Below are positions 11,296 through 22,900 of a DNA stretch of 64,000 bases, one piece after another. Both the position numbers and the translations under genes were made by a program. The stretch is taken from the NCBI GenBank assembly GCA_019188255.1, contig JAETXT010000001.1, positions 3,658,001 through 3,722,000 of the forward strand. The letters are read 5' to 3'. This stretch comes from Verticillium longisporum (lineage: Eukaryota > Ascomycota > Sordariomycetes > Glomerellales > Plectosphaerellaceae). The first letter of the stretch is position 1. Every line of letters begins with the position of its first letter. Below the pieces are notes generated by a model. It was not told the DNA's origin, ran no database searches, and saw only the letters and a program-made list of their open reading frames with translations.

Positions 11296-14200
11296 CTACC
11301 GGTGGCTGCGCTGACTGCCGCTCCGCACTACTTCTCCCACACCGTCCCGCACCTCTCTGGGACCACTGATCTTCTGCCGCAGCTCATGCGTGCGCCTTTC
11401 TCTTCTGCGCTCGCTCAGCCGTCTGGGCAAGCCCTGTATTTCCTCAATAGTGTGAGACACGGAGAATCGCCGCCTCGGGGTCGATGGCGTCTCTCCTCTC
11501 GGGCGGCCACGAGCGGGCCATAAAAGCCTCGAAGAAGAGGTACCGTCGGAGGTGTAGGGTCGGTCAGACTGGCGCGGGATCGACTCCGCGCTCTTCCGGC
11601 GTCGTACGACGCGCAAGTTGCCGCTCGGTGTACGACGGATAATGCGTCGGTCAAGTCCGTCCTCGCCTGACCAAGAACGGTAGCAATGTTGGTCACGCTG
11701 CGGTAGGATACCAAATGTCCGTTTCATCCGCGCACTCAGGCTCCGTTGTGGACCCGGTCGATTGTGATTGGCTTGGTAGTAGTAATCTTCGTCATCGATA
11801 TCTCGAACGTAGTCGTCTTCTTCGTCGTCGGCATAGGCTGGTCTCCAGAAGGGATGCAGCTTGCTACCATCAGCGGGTGGGTCGTCAATGTTCGGGTAGG
11901 GCGAGTCTCTAGCAAGTGGCTCTGTTCTCGCATCCCTTCGGTTACTGCGCGAAAGAGATAACGTGCGCGTGAGGAATCCAGGCCGAGCCGTCCTTGGAGG
12001 GTAAGCTTCCGAGATGCGTCGATGTTGAAGCAGTGCCCTCCGCACCAGAGACATGCTTCGCTTGGGGGGCTTCTCATCTTCCTCCATCGCCTCAAAGTAG
12101 TTGCCTCGCATCTCCTGGCGTTCGTGAAATGGCGTCAGCCCCGACGGTGTGGCAGGGATGAATTGAATAGCTGGAAGCGTCGGCGGCACTGGAGGGGCGC
12201 GTGGATTCTTTAGCGGTGAGTCAACTTGTTCAAGCGCAAGCTGTGTCTGCGGTGGTGTCACGGGGACTGAGCCGCCGGGAGAGGTTGTGACGATTTTCGG
12301 TCTTGCTGGGGCTGAGCCGGGCATTTCAGATGTTAAGTTGTTGTTCTCTGTGGCAGCTCTGTCTTGAAACACATCTCCATCGTCATTTGGTTTCACTGCG
12401 TGATGGACCATGAGCAGGGACGAGTTTTGATGAGGGTAGATGCTGACAGCAAGAGCTTCTGAGACCTCAGCAGCGGTTCCAAAACTTCCATTCGTGTCCA
12501 GGGAAGCGACTGAAAAAGGTGTGTTCTGGTGTGACAATCTCTTGCCGCTATACGACTCGGCGTCGGGCCGGTGCAAATTTGGACGAGCATGCATGTAGTC
12601 TTCCTGCGCTGAGAAGAATGAAGGGGTGCTTTTCAGGTCTGTCGAGACCATTCTGTCCTCCGGAGTCAAGCGCTGCTGGACTGCATTGTGTGCTCTAAGG
12701 CTTTCCGCTGTCATTGACCCAGCGCGTGAAGTGTTGCGACTTGTCGGGGCTGACAGAGATGATGATCTCGCCGGGATGGCAGGAGGATAATCAATAGTTC
12801 TTTGGACAGATCCGTCAAATTCCGACAAGGTCCATCGTCAGCGGGAAGGCCTATCAAACAGGGGTATCAAGTCATGACTTTTAGTAGCATTCACCCGCTG
12901 CACCGAGTTTACACTCAGACTGCGTCGGGTCCGATGGCTGCTCGTTGATCTCAGAGAAGGCGTCCGGCTGGACCTATTGGATGATCTCCTGTCAGGTACA
13001 ATGACGACCGGGATTCCTCCATTCTTCCACACCTCACGGCGAGCTTTGTTGCTTGACATCGAGTTGTGGGTCGTTGCAGACGTGTGACTCTCACGGCGTG
13101 AATCAGGTGGCCGGCTAGCTGGTGGGTGCTGTCTGGTTTCCTCGAGTCGGATTGCAGAACTAGGGGCAGAGGTTCCCGGTGATTGATCAGAGAGTGAATC
13201 TCGCAAGGTTCCTCGTTTCCTCATATGGCGCAGAGTCTGTTGTCGCTGAGGCGGCGAGGGTGTGTCGACCAAGATCGCCTCAACGACTGTGGACACACTC
13301 GACTTTGCAGACATTCCGGAAAACCTCCGGTGATCTTGGGCGCTAGAGCTTTCTGACGTCGCTGGTTTCGACCTCGCAGTCTTTCTTTCGGGTGAATGTT
13401 TGGCAACGGGGTGTGTCGTCATTCTGTCATGCAACGGTACGGCTCGAAGCGCTTTGGTGGCATTAGAAGGAGAGATGAGGTCATGATCGAAAACCTCGTT
13501 TCCATGTTCGCTCAGGCGAGGAGTATGCGGCGTTTCCGGCGTTTTGCGCGTTTTCCTTACCATGACATGTCTGCCTAGGTTGTCGTCCCATTCTTTTTCC
13601 ACTTCATTGGACGATTCCCATCCAGCATCAAATTTGATGAACTCTCCTTTCGTTCTCGGTGTCAGGCTGTCGTCAGTCTTGGGATCAAAGTCGAGTCCGA
13701 GTCCGATGCCGCTCGGCTGCGACGCTTTCTTAACCTTGTGTTGTGATATCTGCCGAACGGTAGTCTGCGATGTACGTGGAGATGGTAGACTCGGTCGTAC
13801 AGTGGACTTGCAGTCATCTTCAGACGAATATTGCTCTTCCCTGGCCGTACGAAAGGACTCGGTTCGAGACTCTGACGTAGTGGCCTTTGAAATGGAGCGC
13901 TCACCAAAGACGGGCCGCAATGCCTTGGGGCGAGTGGCTGGTTGAGGGGTGTCACATCAGGTGTTGGGGGACTCTGCTGATTCTGGGGGTCGTGGGTCTT
14001 TCGAGATGCGTCGAGACCTTTTCGAGGCTCTGAGAGGGTGTTGCAACGTCCGTCGGGCTGTGCAGCTGTATGGAGTGACTACTTGAAGAGGTTCGCGAGT
14101 GGGCGGGGGGCGTCGGAGGCATGACGGGGCCACTTCGAATCCGTCTCGACTGATGCTTCAGGGTTGGCGAATTTGGCGACTGCGAAGTCTTCTTACGCGA

Positions 14201-14575
14201 TTGCGCATCACTCGAGCTGAGGGTACGCCGTGCTTGCGGAGATCGCTGATCGTTGACTGTGTTCCTAGCATTCTCTCTTTGCCTCGACGGATGAGGGAGC
14301 ACCTTGTGCTTCTTGAAGTTCCTTCGTCTTGATAACTCTTCCTCGATCATATCGTGATTTGGAGGTCGTGATGTCATAGTGGGCGAAAATATAAGGTTTG
14401 CAGCAGCTGTCATGCTGGGGACTGCTATGTTGTCGTCGGTTGAGGGTAGGAACAATGACGAGCGGCCTCGGTGATATTTCGATGGCGAAGAAGGCCAGCG
14501 CATGACCCGGTCGAGTAACTCGCGATTATGCCGACAGACTGAGACGTGTTCTTGTTCGCATTCTGGGCAGAACAA
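11296..14575 (-). CDS. Serine/arginine-rich conserved fungal protein of unknown function, frame interrupted
   Basis: A large (about 1,070-residue) low-complexity protein rich in Ser, Arg and Pro. I recall similar 'serine-rich' proteins across Pezizomycotina but know no function. Three open blocks lie in order on the minus strand. Block 14575-13985 begins FCPECEQEHVSVCRHNRELL, with a possible small zinc-knuckle (Cys-x2-Cys...Cys-x-His). Block 13946-12838 contains GERSISKATTSESRTESF, KEWDDNLGRHVMVRK and GGIPVVIVPDRRSS. Block 12828-11296 contains RTIDYPPAIPARSSSLSAP and ends RFSVSHTIEEIQG...SQRSHR. Blocks one and two join if a C is added to each of two C-runs (13985-13989 and 13946-13949), which restores SPPTPDVTPPQPATRPKALR. 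Blocks two and three share a frame, split by TGA at 12838-12840. A 60-base intron (12800-12859, with GCTGAC branch) would remove it in phase. No ATG precedes block one in frame, so the 5' end is unresolved. Confidence 0.6.
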
Positions 14576-15480
14576 TCATGGGACGCGTTTGTTCTTCGCG
14601 GGTCGGGCTTGTCGCAAAATGGACGTTGGCGAGCAGGTGCGAGAGGGTATTTACAAGGGCAAGCTGAACGGCGAGGGCGGCGGAAATTGTTGCGAAGATA
14701 ATTGTGGCGAGGCGTCAAGGGTCTCCTTGTTGAGACATGTGGACAAGCGGCAGGGCCAGTGTTTCGTGGTCGAGGTTAATGTCCGTCGAGGCGAGTCGCG
14801 GTCTCGAGGGTAGCAAGGAAGCAACAGAGTCAAACTCAATGCAGGCGGGAGTGCAGCAGCCCAGTGCCACGTCGATGTGTTTGGAAGAATGGCGGTCTCC
14901 CATGAACAAGACGCAGGTCTGTCCGTGTTCGCGAGGAACCAAGGTTGAATGAAGGTGGGCAAGACACAACCGCAAGGACGATTTCCAGTGTAGGGATGAC
15001 GCCCTTTGTGGTTGGTTCGACCGCAGCAGGACGAAGATTTGACGACAAGGTCCCGCTGAAAGGCCGCGTGAAGGCTTATACTAGTTGCCGTGTCTCTTTG
15101 ACCCGAGGGAAACAATGCGCTTGCTTCTACTGGCAGTGCGTCATGTCGTTGATCGCGAAGGCGTGCATATGTCCGAGGTGTTCGAGGCAACAGCTGGACG
15201 AGGCAAAGGGACGGCTTGATTGGCAGGAAGCGGGGGGGAGGACAGGGACGCAGACACACAATACAATGTGAACCACCTGTACGACAAGTCGAGTTTGCTG
15301 GATCAAGAAGAACGACAAGTGTGGTAGCGACTTCGGGGGTGCTGTCTGACTTGTCTGGCTGATCTGGGCAATGCCCTGGCAATCGCAGTCATGATGACAA
15401 GTGGGTAGTCTGGATAGCCTGGAATGGGGAGGGGCGGGCGGCAGGCGGGCGGGCACTGGGGGCGAGGGGCGGGCTTTGAA

Positions 15481-15525
15481 GGGACGGCCCTGGAAGGGAC
15501 GGCCTTGGAAGGGACGGCCTTGGAA
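15481..15525. repeat. 15-base tandem repeat, three copies
   Basis: Three copies of GGGACGGCC(C/T)TGGAA stand head to tail, with a degenerate fourth on the right side. Confidence 0.9.
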
Positions 15526-17816
15526 GGAGGGGCCCAATAGAGGACGGCGATGTGCAGTTGGGGGTCCCTCCTTCCTGCCATCGTTCCCACTGCGAGCATG
15601 GCAAGCATGGTCCATCCTTTCCTGGCTTCCAGAATTCATCCCAAGTCCCACTACCAGACTCCTACCAAACCTGTACAACGATCCTTGGCACACAACTACG
15701 GTTTGGTCGATGAACCAGTCTCCCTGGCCACGGCGTGTCTGTCACGCTATCATGGCCGCCACCACAGACAAACTCCTAGACCGACTTCTTCCCGGCCTGG
15801 CTTCGACTGTTGCGACGCGCATCTGCCGTTGCAAATTGTTTCTGGAATACCGCCCTCTCCTTTAGGACCGTCCTCCGCCAGTGCTACCTCGTACTCCCTT
15901 GTTCTTGAGCAAAAGCACCGCAGTGGTCCGCAGAGTCATGCTGCGCCAGGTCCATGCAGGAGGACAGCGGCCTCGCAATGGCCTCGACTTTGGATGCACC
16001 GGTACCAGCGCCATCACCATTAGTTGACCAACGAGACGGCCGAACACCTGCCGACCTGCTTTTCTCTTCAGACAAGCCTGCACGCCCGACATATGCATTC
16101 TGCGCTGTAGAACGAATCAGATGTCAAATAAGCTCTAGGCCCAGCAAGCTCAACACTGGGTGGGCAGGTAGGCGAGCCTCCCAGCCTCCAACTTTCTCAC
16201 CACGCCGGCTCCCCGCGTCCGCCGATCAGACTGGTCCAACCCCCTCACTACGCCAAAAGGGCTGCGCTATTACCTGAGCTGGGTAGCTCAGTGAGAGAGG
16301 CACGGATTGTCCCGCGCGGCCGCATGTCCCCCTCTTGACAGTCGGCGTTGCTCTTGCGTCGTAAGCATTCACTGTCCCAATCCCCATTAGCCCATGCGCA
16401 GGACTTTGCCTACCGTCGTGACAGTTGCTTGTCTAGTTTCTTGATTGCTGCACCCGTTTGTGAGCGTCCACAGCCCGCCGAGTGCCAGGAATGGGCCCTT
16501 CCGACATCCCTCGTCTCTGAAGTCTCTTGCCGGCCCAGCAAGCCAACGTTCTAGACTGGCAGCTTGCCTGTAAGCCGTGCCGCGTGCAGATTGCACGCAA
16601 CCAAGGATAACGCTGTCCGCTGGAATGTTGCGTGTTGAGAAAGGCCTTGTCGCAATCAGATCGTCCTGGAAACAATCGCCTGTATCTGGAACATCAAGAT
16701 TCCAGCGTTGCACCCGTGTTCACGGGCGACAAGGAAGCCAGTGCTCCAGCTGAATCATCCGCAATAACCTTCCATGGCCGAGTTCTATTTCCGTCACTCA
16801 CGAGCGACCGAGTCTTTCGCCGATGCTAGAGCACCGTGCTATTGCAAACTCAGCCCACTCCGCCTTTTGCCAGAATCCGAACCCCGACACGATCGATCCG
16901 GAGAGTACTCTGGCGATTATGTCCGCCGCAGCGCCACCCAGTCGGAAGTTATTAACAGGCTTCGCGTGATTCAGACCTCTCGCCATGAGTCGGAGGCGAC
17001 AATGATGGGGCCTTCAGCCCACTGCTGCCTCTGACGTATTGGGCCGCGACTCTCGTGTTTTGGGGGCCTCCAAGCGGCGCACACGACATCTGGCAGTACG
17101 GCACTTGGGCCCAGTCATTCACAGCACCACCATTCGTCATCAACCAGAGAGCGCCCCATCGATTGTGGCTTGGATTTTGACGATCAAGTCCCATCGGGTC
17201 TCAGCCTCGAAAGGGCAACGGCCCAGCTTTTGCAGTGACAAGAATGTTCCCGTTGGCCTCAAACTGGCAACCAGGACTATGATCATTCCGCAAACGGCCG
17301 AAAAAAAAAAGGATTGGTGGTGCAACTTTTGACCTCATCAAAATTTTCCCTTTCTGCACTTCACTTGTCTAGCCACATGGGTATTCACCAGCTGTCTGGG
17401 TCGACTAAACTGGTGAAGTAGAATCGTGGGTAAAAGGGAAGAAAGTGCGCTAAGCCCCGATCCGGCGTGACCTCGTGCCGCCACAAAGGAACACCACTCG
17501 GCCGTCGCCGGCTGAGGTAGGCATACGATGGCCTCCCGTCAGCCAGCTCGTATCCATATTTATCCCACAGCTGGTCTAAACCCGTCATGTCAGTGGTTAC
17601 CGAGACCAGCGGTAGCGCGTGCCTTGCAGAAACCCAGCGGCGAAAACGACCCGACTGCAAACCCAGCCACGGGAGATCATCGCCTTACGACAACGCCTCC
17701 TCCTCCAACCGGGGTGGCCGTCCGATGCTTCTGCTGACCACAAGTGAACATGGCTCAGTCTTACCTACGCCACCACTGCTTCCGGGCTGGAGGCTTCTCG
17801 CGGCCTCGCTACCTAG

Positions 17817-17823
17817 TATATAG
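17817..17823 (+). promoter_or_regulatory. TATA-like box of the GPI-protein gene
   Basis: TATATAG lies about 175 bases upstream of the start codon at 17995, in otherwise GC-rich DNA. The role is inferred. Confidence 0.4.
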
Positions 17824-17994
17824 AGCCAAGTTATGTCCGCTTGACCCTCCTCACATGTTGCACTGCACCAGCATCAACAATCACTTTCACCAATCGACCT
17901 TAGGGTTTCCTCAACTGACTTACAAGTGATCAACCACTCACTCTATCACACCGACCCTGCCCTACACCATTGTGTCAGTAGAACAACCTGCACA

Positions 17995-18769
17995 ATGAAG
18001 GCCGCTGCTTCCATTATCCTTGCCGCCTCGGCTTTGGCCACGGCTCAAGTCGCATAGTACGTTCCACCCTTTATTCCACGCCTAACTGTCATGACTAATG
18101 CCCTACAGTAATGAGACAACTGGTGTCTACACCTGCGCTGAGCCGAATGTCGCATACTGCGCCGGTGACTCTCTGGGGACTGATATCATCATCCGGTGTA
18201 ACGGTGCCTCCATCGGGCAGCCCGGCCGATGCACCAACAACCTCGCCGGTCAGCCACCTATCGGCGTTAACCCCGCTCTCTGTTTCCAGACGTCCGAGAC
18301 AGCGGGTGACGCTGCCTGCGAGAAGAACTGCATCGTCTACCCAGAGGATGGCTCCAAGCCATTCACTCTGCCCGCCGACCAATGCAAGCAGTCAGGCTCC
18401 GGCAGCAACAGCACTACTACCACGACGGCCCCCATCGTACCGTCGACAACAAGCGACTGCGCCAGCACCTCCGTGTACCACCATAGCAACAGCACCAGGC
18501 TGTATCCTCCAGTGCCTTACCCTACCAACACTAAGCACTTCCCGCCTCATCCTCGCCCTACAAACGGCACCAACCCGTCTTACCTCCCCACACCCCCGAA
18601 CGACACGCCACTTCCCACAAGCGTTCACACCAGCGCCACCAACGTTCCCGTCAGGCCAACGGGCACGAGCACCAACACCCCTCCCGACTCTGTTCCTACT
18701 GCCGGCGCGGCTCGGAACGGCGTTGGTGCCCTAGCCCTCGCGTTGGTGGCAGCCGTCTACTTTCTCTGA
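17995..18769 (+). CDS. Secreted, Cys-rich GPI-anchored surface protein
   Basis: Probable cell-surface or cell-wall protein; the family is not recognised. Two exons (17995-18056 and 18109-18769) with a 52-base intron code for 240 residues. The signal peptide MKAAASIILAASALATAQVA is followed by a compact domain of about 105 residues with eight cysteines (TCAEP, YCAGD, RCNGA, RCTNN, LCFQT, ACEKNC, QCKQ), consistent with four disulphides. Next is a Ser/Thr/Pro/Asn linker of about 100 residues that would be heavily O-glycosylated, with several N-glycosylation sequons. The end is a hydrophobic tail (NGVGALALALVAAVYFL) preceded by small residues (TAGAARNG), a classical GPI-attachment signal. A TATA-like box lies upstream. 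It could be a wall structural protein or an effector-like surface protein; the sequence alone does not tell. Confidence 0.85.
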
Positions 18770-19320
18770 GCTCGGTTGGGATTCGTTGACGATCCACCTA
18801 CTTTATAGCACGTAATACATAATACTCGACTTTTGGCTGGCGCCTTTCGCACGGTGTTGCCAGAGGTGTCTTGAATAGATGCACATACTGCTGCGGCGTT
18901 TCAGGATTTAGAGGCATGGCTACTTGGCCAGTCTGGATGCAGGGCGTTTCGGCTCCACATACGGCAAGGTTTCCGGCGAGGCATCCTCGTTATATAGAAG
19001 ACTTAATTCTAAATTATATCTCACGTTCAATTTAGCCTGACACAACCAATTGTGAACACTGCAGAATGAATGCGAGAACCCAAGGTTGTCTAGATTGATG
19101 AGAAGAGTCAACTTAGAGCCACGTATTCATGAGCAACATCGACTAGTATGAATCCAAGACCAGTCAAGACGAGATGAAGCAGCATCGAGTACAAGTATTG
19201 CGACGAAGAAGGTGATGAGACAACACTCTCGTCTTCAAATTCAGGGTATCGTATCGAATCTACGTGGCCAAAGAGACGCGAGACGCCGCCCACCTGCCCG
19301 CCTTTCATCAAAAGACGCCG
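18770..19320. other. Convergent intergenic region
   Basis: Holds the 3' flanks of the GPI-protein gene and the HD-domain gene. It is more AT-rich around 18960-19100. Nothing else is supported. Confidence 0.65.
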
Positions 19321-19968
19321 CTAGACCGTCTCGTCCCTCCACCACTGCTCGAAAACCCTCAGCCTCTCCGTCCGCTCGGCCGCCAGGCGCCTGCCAGCCT
19401 CCGTCTTCATCATGCCCTCGATCCGCAGCAACTTCTCCTCAAAGTGGTCTATCGCCCCCTGGAGACCCCGGCCCCCGCCCTTGGCGCCGCCAAAGGTGAA
19501 GCAGCGGCCCACGCCGACGGCGCCGATGGCATCGATCCGGTCGGCGTCCTGCACGACGGCGAGCTCCGGGACGCGCGCGAGCAGGGCGACAACGGCGTTC
19601 GGGTCCTTGACCTCGGAGGAGTAGCTGACGCCGAGACAGATGGTCTGGATCTCGGCGGCCAGGGCTTCGGGGGCGCCGCGCTCGAGGAGGACGTCGTGGA
19701 CGAGGCGCGTGTGGTCTTGGCCTGGCTGGAGGTACTTCTTGTCGCCGACGTCGTGGAGGAGGGCGGCGAGGGTGATTTTGCGGAGGGAGAGGGCCGGGTT
19801 GCTGGTTGCGGTGGTGGTGGGGTCGTTGTAGATCTTGTGGGCGAGAGCGAGGACGCGGAGGATGTGCGACCAGTCGTGCGAGGCGTCGTAGTTGGACATG
19901 TAGTCTTTTACGTAGGCCGCTGCGGCGGTGACGAAAGTGTCGTCTGCGAAGAGGTCGAGGGGGTCCAT
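19321..19968 (-). CDS. HD-domain metal-dependent phosphohydrolase
   Basis: Single-exon enzyme of 215 residues in the HD superfamily, close in pattern to the bacterial YedJ-like small HD hydrolases also found in fungi. Members hydrolyse phosphomonoesters or nucleotides; the substrate here is unknown. Metal-binding positions are visible: SHDWSHILRV (His31, Asp32, His35), the signature LLHDVGDKKY (His72-Asp73) and QDADRIDAIGAVGVGR (Asp141, Asp143). The chain is mostly helical, with no signal peptide or membrane segment, so it is probably cytosolic. The start is the ATG at 19968, just upstream of the conserved fold. It has no introns and high GC at third positions, unlike most genes here. Superfamily assignment is firm, substrate unknown. 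Confidence 0.9.
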   Translation of the reverse strand: MDPLDLFADDTFVTAAAAYVKDYMSNYDASHDWSHILRVLALAHKIYNDPTTTATSNPALSLRKITLAALLHDVGDKKYLQPGQDHTRLVHDVLLERGAPEALAAEIQTICLGVSYSSEVKDPNAVVALLARVPELAVVQDADRIDAIGAVGVGRCFTFGGAKGGGRGLQGAIDHFEEKLLRIEGMMKTEAGRRLAAERTERLRVFEQWWRDETV

Positions 19969-22900
19969 CTTGAGATATGTGGCATGAAGGGTTTTGTCAA
20001 AGACTGGAGGGTATAGTCTTCAAGCTTGTATATTGCTGTACAGTGTCCGTTGTTGATCGGAGCGTGCCGTCGAGTAGCGTGCGATCTCAAGTTTACTTTA
20101 TATCTTGAAAGACCGTATGATATGCGAGCGCCTCTGCGTTGGCTGATTACCGGTCTGATACTAAAATCCCGCCAAGATGCGAATCAATCGTCGCTGCCTG
20201 GAGTTCTGAGTCACTGGCGGACCTGGCTAACTGAGCTTAGAAGGTCGATAGGCCAGACGCGTCGTGGTATTGACGATGGAGTCGGTCAGGGTTTTGCTCC
20301 ATCGCGTGGTGAGACGCGAGGTCACGTGACTGATTGGATCTGTGGGTTGAAGTGAAGGCCAAGCTCGATGCCGCATCTCTCATCACCAGCCCAGTCAGTA
20401 TATCGACAATCAAGTGGTGTCCCTTTTTCTGCTGGTGTGCAAATCTTGCTGCAGATCATTGTGACCATCGGAAGCCGTGCAGGCATTACCGTGACATCAA
20501 CAGAAAGTTCGGACCAAATGCTGGCTACTGAACAATGAAGTCTGTCGGGTGTATCAGACTCCCACCGTCCTTGATAGTCTCTGCCTTCTAGTCCCCAAGT
20601 TTCTTCTCCATCTACGAGCAAGGCCGGGGCCAGCAGACTCCCCTTTCTCGCGCACAGAGGATTGACTCGACCACATCTCAGTAGACCTCTTGGTTCCCAT
20701 GACTCTCCCGGCTGCATCTTGACGGCCGATCGTGCCCGCGTGCAGATCGACGACATTGATGCAGGCACTCGTTTCTCTATCACGTCAGGTCGACACCGAC
20801 ACCCGCTGTTGGTTCGGTTGCGCTGAAAGTGGATCGCCGTCGAGCGGTGGCCGTCACTGGGTGCTTCGGTGCCGTGTGACGAAGCTCACATACCCGCCGG
20901 AGCTAACGGTCATGGTCTGCATGAAGCCGGACGGCACACCTTGCGCCCTGACCAGTTGAGCAAAAACGAAAAATCAATAGGTCACTCATTCTCCCTTTCT
21001 TCAGCTGGGATGGTGGTGGGGAGAGGACAGACATGCGATGCATGGCAGGCTGGTAAAGTGAATGCATATCCGTCATGGTACGATGAAAGAGGGGGGACGC
21101 TCCGAAGTGGCCGAGTGGCAGCTTTCCCAGCACCACTCCCGCTCACCAGCCTCGACCGACGATCAGCATTGTGCCAAGCTGGGTACCAGCATGCTATTAT
21201 TAGTCTGTCCGTGCTCCGTGCGTGGGGCGACAGGACCTGTCAGAACCCCCAATGCTTGACTTCTTGGTCGACTGTCTTGCGCATGGTAGAGAGACACAGC
21301 GAACACATTCTTCCTACCCATGGTGTGAGCTGAACCAGATATCCAGGTGCCATTTGACGACACAGGGACGTGGGAACCTCGATCTCATCTCATGCTCCGA
21401 CTCGTGCGATCGTCGTGCCGCTCCATCACTGACGAGCTGCATAGTGGGTGTCGTGGTGCCTCCAACGAGAAGCGGCCCGGCAGCGGCATGGGACCTGATC
21501 ACCGTTCGTGACGCAGTCAGTCAATATGTGCCAGGGTGCAGGCGTAAGCCACTCGGCAACGAGCACAAAGGGAAGGAGAATGGCGCGCATTGGCGCTGTT
21601 GTTCAAAGTCGTCGTCGTCAACCTGTTTGCCCGAGTTGCCATATGGTGGCTCCACAGCACGCCAGCAGGATTCAGGCAGCGAGCGATAGAGACCTTGTGC
21701 TTGTGGAGGGCCACAATACAGGTCGCCAGCCACAGCGCAGACGAGTCGAGGGCAGCAAGGACGTCTCATTGGCGCATGCCGCGTGATGGCTGATAGGCGG
21801 CCTGGCCACAGACCAGGGGTGTCGTGTAGGCGACCAGCCAATCACGATGCCATCATAGACGCCCAACGACCGCCGACACCTGCCTAGTGCCGGACCCGTC
21901 CCTCTCTCTTTCCCCTCTTTCCCACAGCCTTGAGCTCTGTAGCCGCCGGCTCCTGCAGCTCTCTCTCTCTGTCTCTCTCTCGAGCCCCACTTTCTCGAGG
22001 TACCGCGATGAACCTCACCTGGCGCCCAGTACTCAGCACCACGCAAAGCACCACTCATCACCACCTCATCACCACAAACCACCACCCAGCGGGTCCAGAC
22101 GTCAGCACCACCCGGAGCCGTCTTCCCTGTCCCCTCGTCTCTGGATGGACGGACGGAGGGCCCGCCCGGAGAGATGAGCACACACGCACATGCCGTCGCC
22201 CCAGTCGACCGCCAGTGTGATGCTACTTGCTTCTGTCCGCCATCCACAGCTTGTGGTGCCCTCGATGGCCTCCTCATTGGGTCAGCCCCTCGAGTAACGG
22301 GCTCTGGTGCCGCTCCACCCCAATTCGCATGCTTCCATCGGACGGGACAGCCCATGTAGCTCTTTGTGACAAACGGGAACCAAGGAGAAAGGACGGCGAG
22401 GGGTGGTCACCATGGAAGCGTACCACACTCATCTTTGTCGACCTCTGTTGCCGGGCCCTCCCCTGCGGGCCGCGATCGATGGCCTACCATATAACCCATA
22501 GCCTTCCCAACCAACTCACCCTTCCTTTCCTCTTTTTCTCTCCTGTAGCAAGCATCCAAATCTCTAATTCCAGGTTCTCGTCGTGTCTCCTCCCCTTTCC
22601 CCTTGTGGTTCGTTTTTTGTTCTCCAGAGCTGGCCTCTACCCTCATCGTCTCTAATCCAACAAACAACACACCAAACCGCCAACACGCTGTCAGGCGCCG
22701 TCTCGACAAGCTGACGTCGCGATGCCTGCAAACGAATGATCGACCGACTGATTGACCGGATGACTCGACTGACGTGCTCTGTACCTATGTGACGGCAGCC
22801 CAGTTGGTCAATGCTGCAGCCAAAAGAAGGTCTCTGCAGAGCTTGGGGACGAGATAAGCGAGTGCAGAGATGTGCGCGACGTTTGCGTTGGTTTCCTCTC

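Larger units (their letters stand above)
14576..17994. other. 3.4-kb intergenic region
   Basis: No gene is supported. Overlapping open frames on both strands lack domain-like content. The left part must hold the promoter and perhaps the missing 5' exon of the serine-rich gene. A 15-base tandem repeat is at 15481-15525. The right end carries the promoter of the GPI-protein gene, with a TATATAG at 17817-17823. Confidence 0.55.

Noticed and set aside
16276..16350. tRNA-like D-arm string (GGTAGCTCAGTGAGAGAGG)
   Set aside because: No matching anticodon arm, T-arm or acceptor stem follows.
21105..21180. tRNA-Ser/Leu-like start (GAAGTGGCCGAGTGGCAG)
   Set aside because: No T-arm with GTTCGA appears within 90 bases. 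It is at best a decayed remnant.
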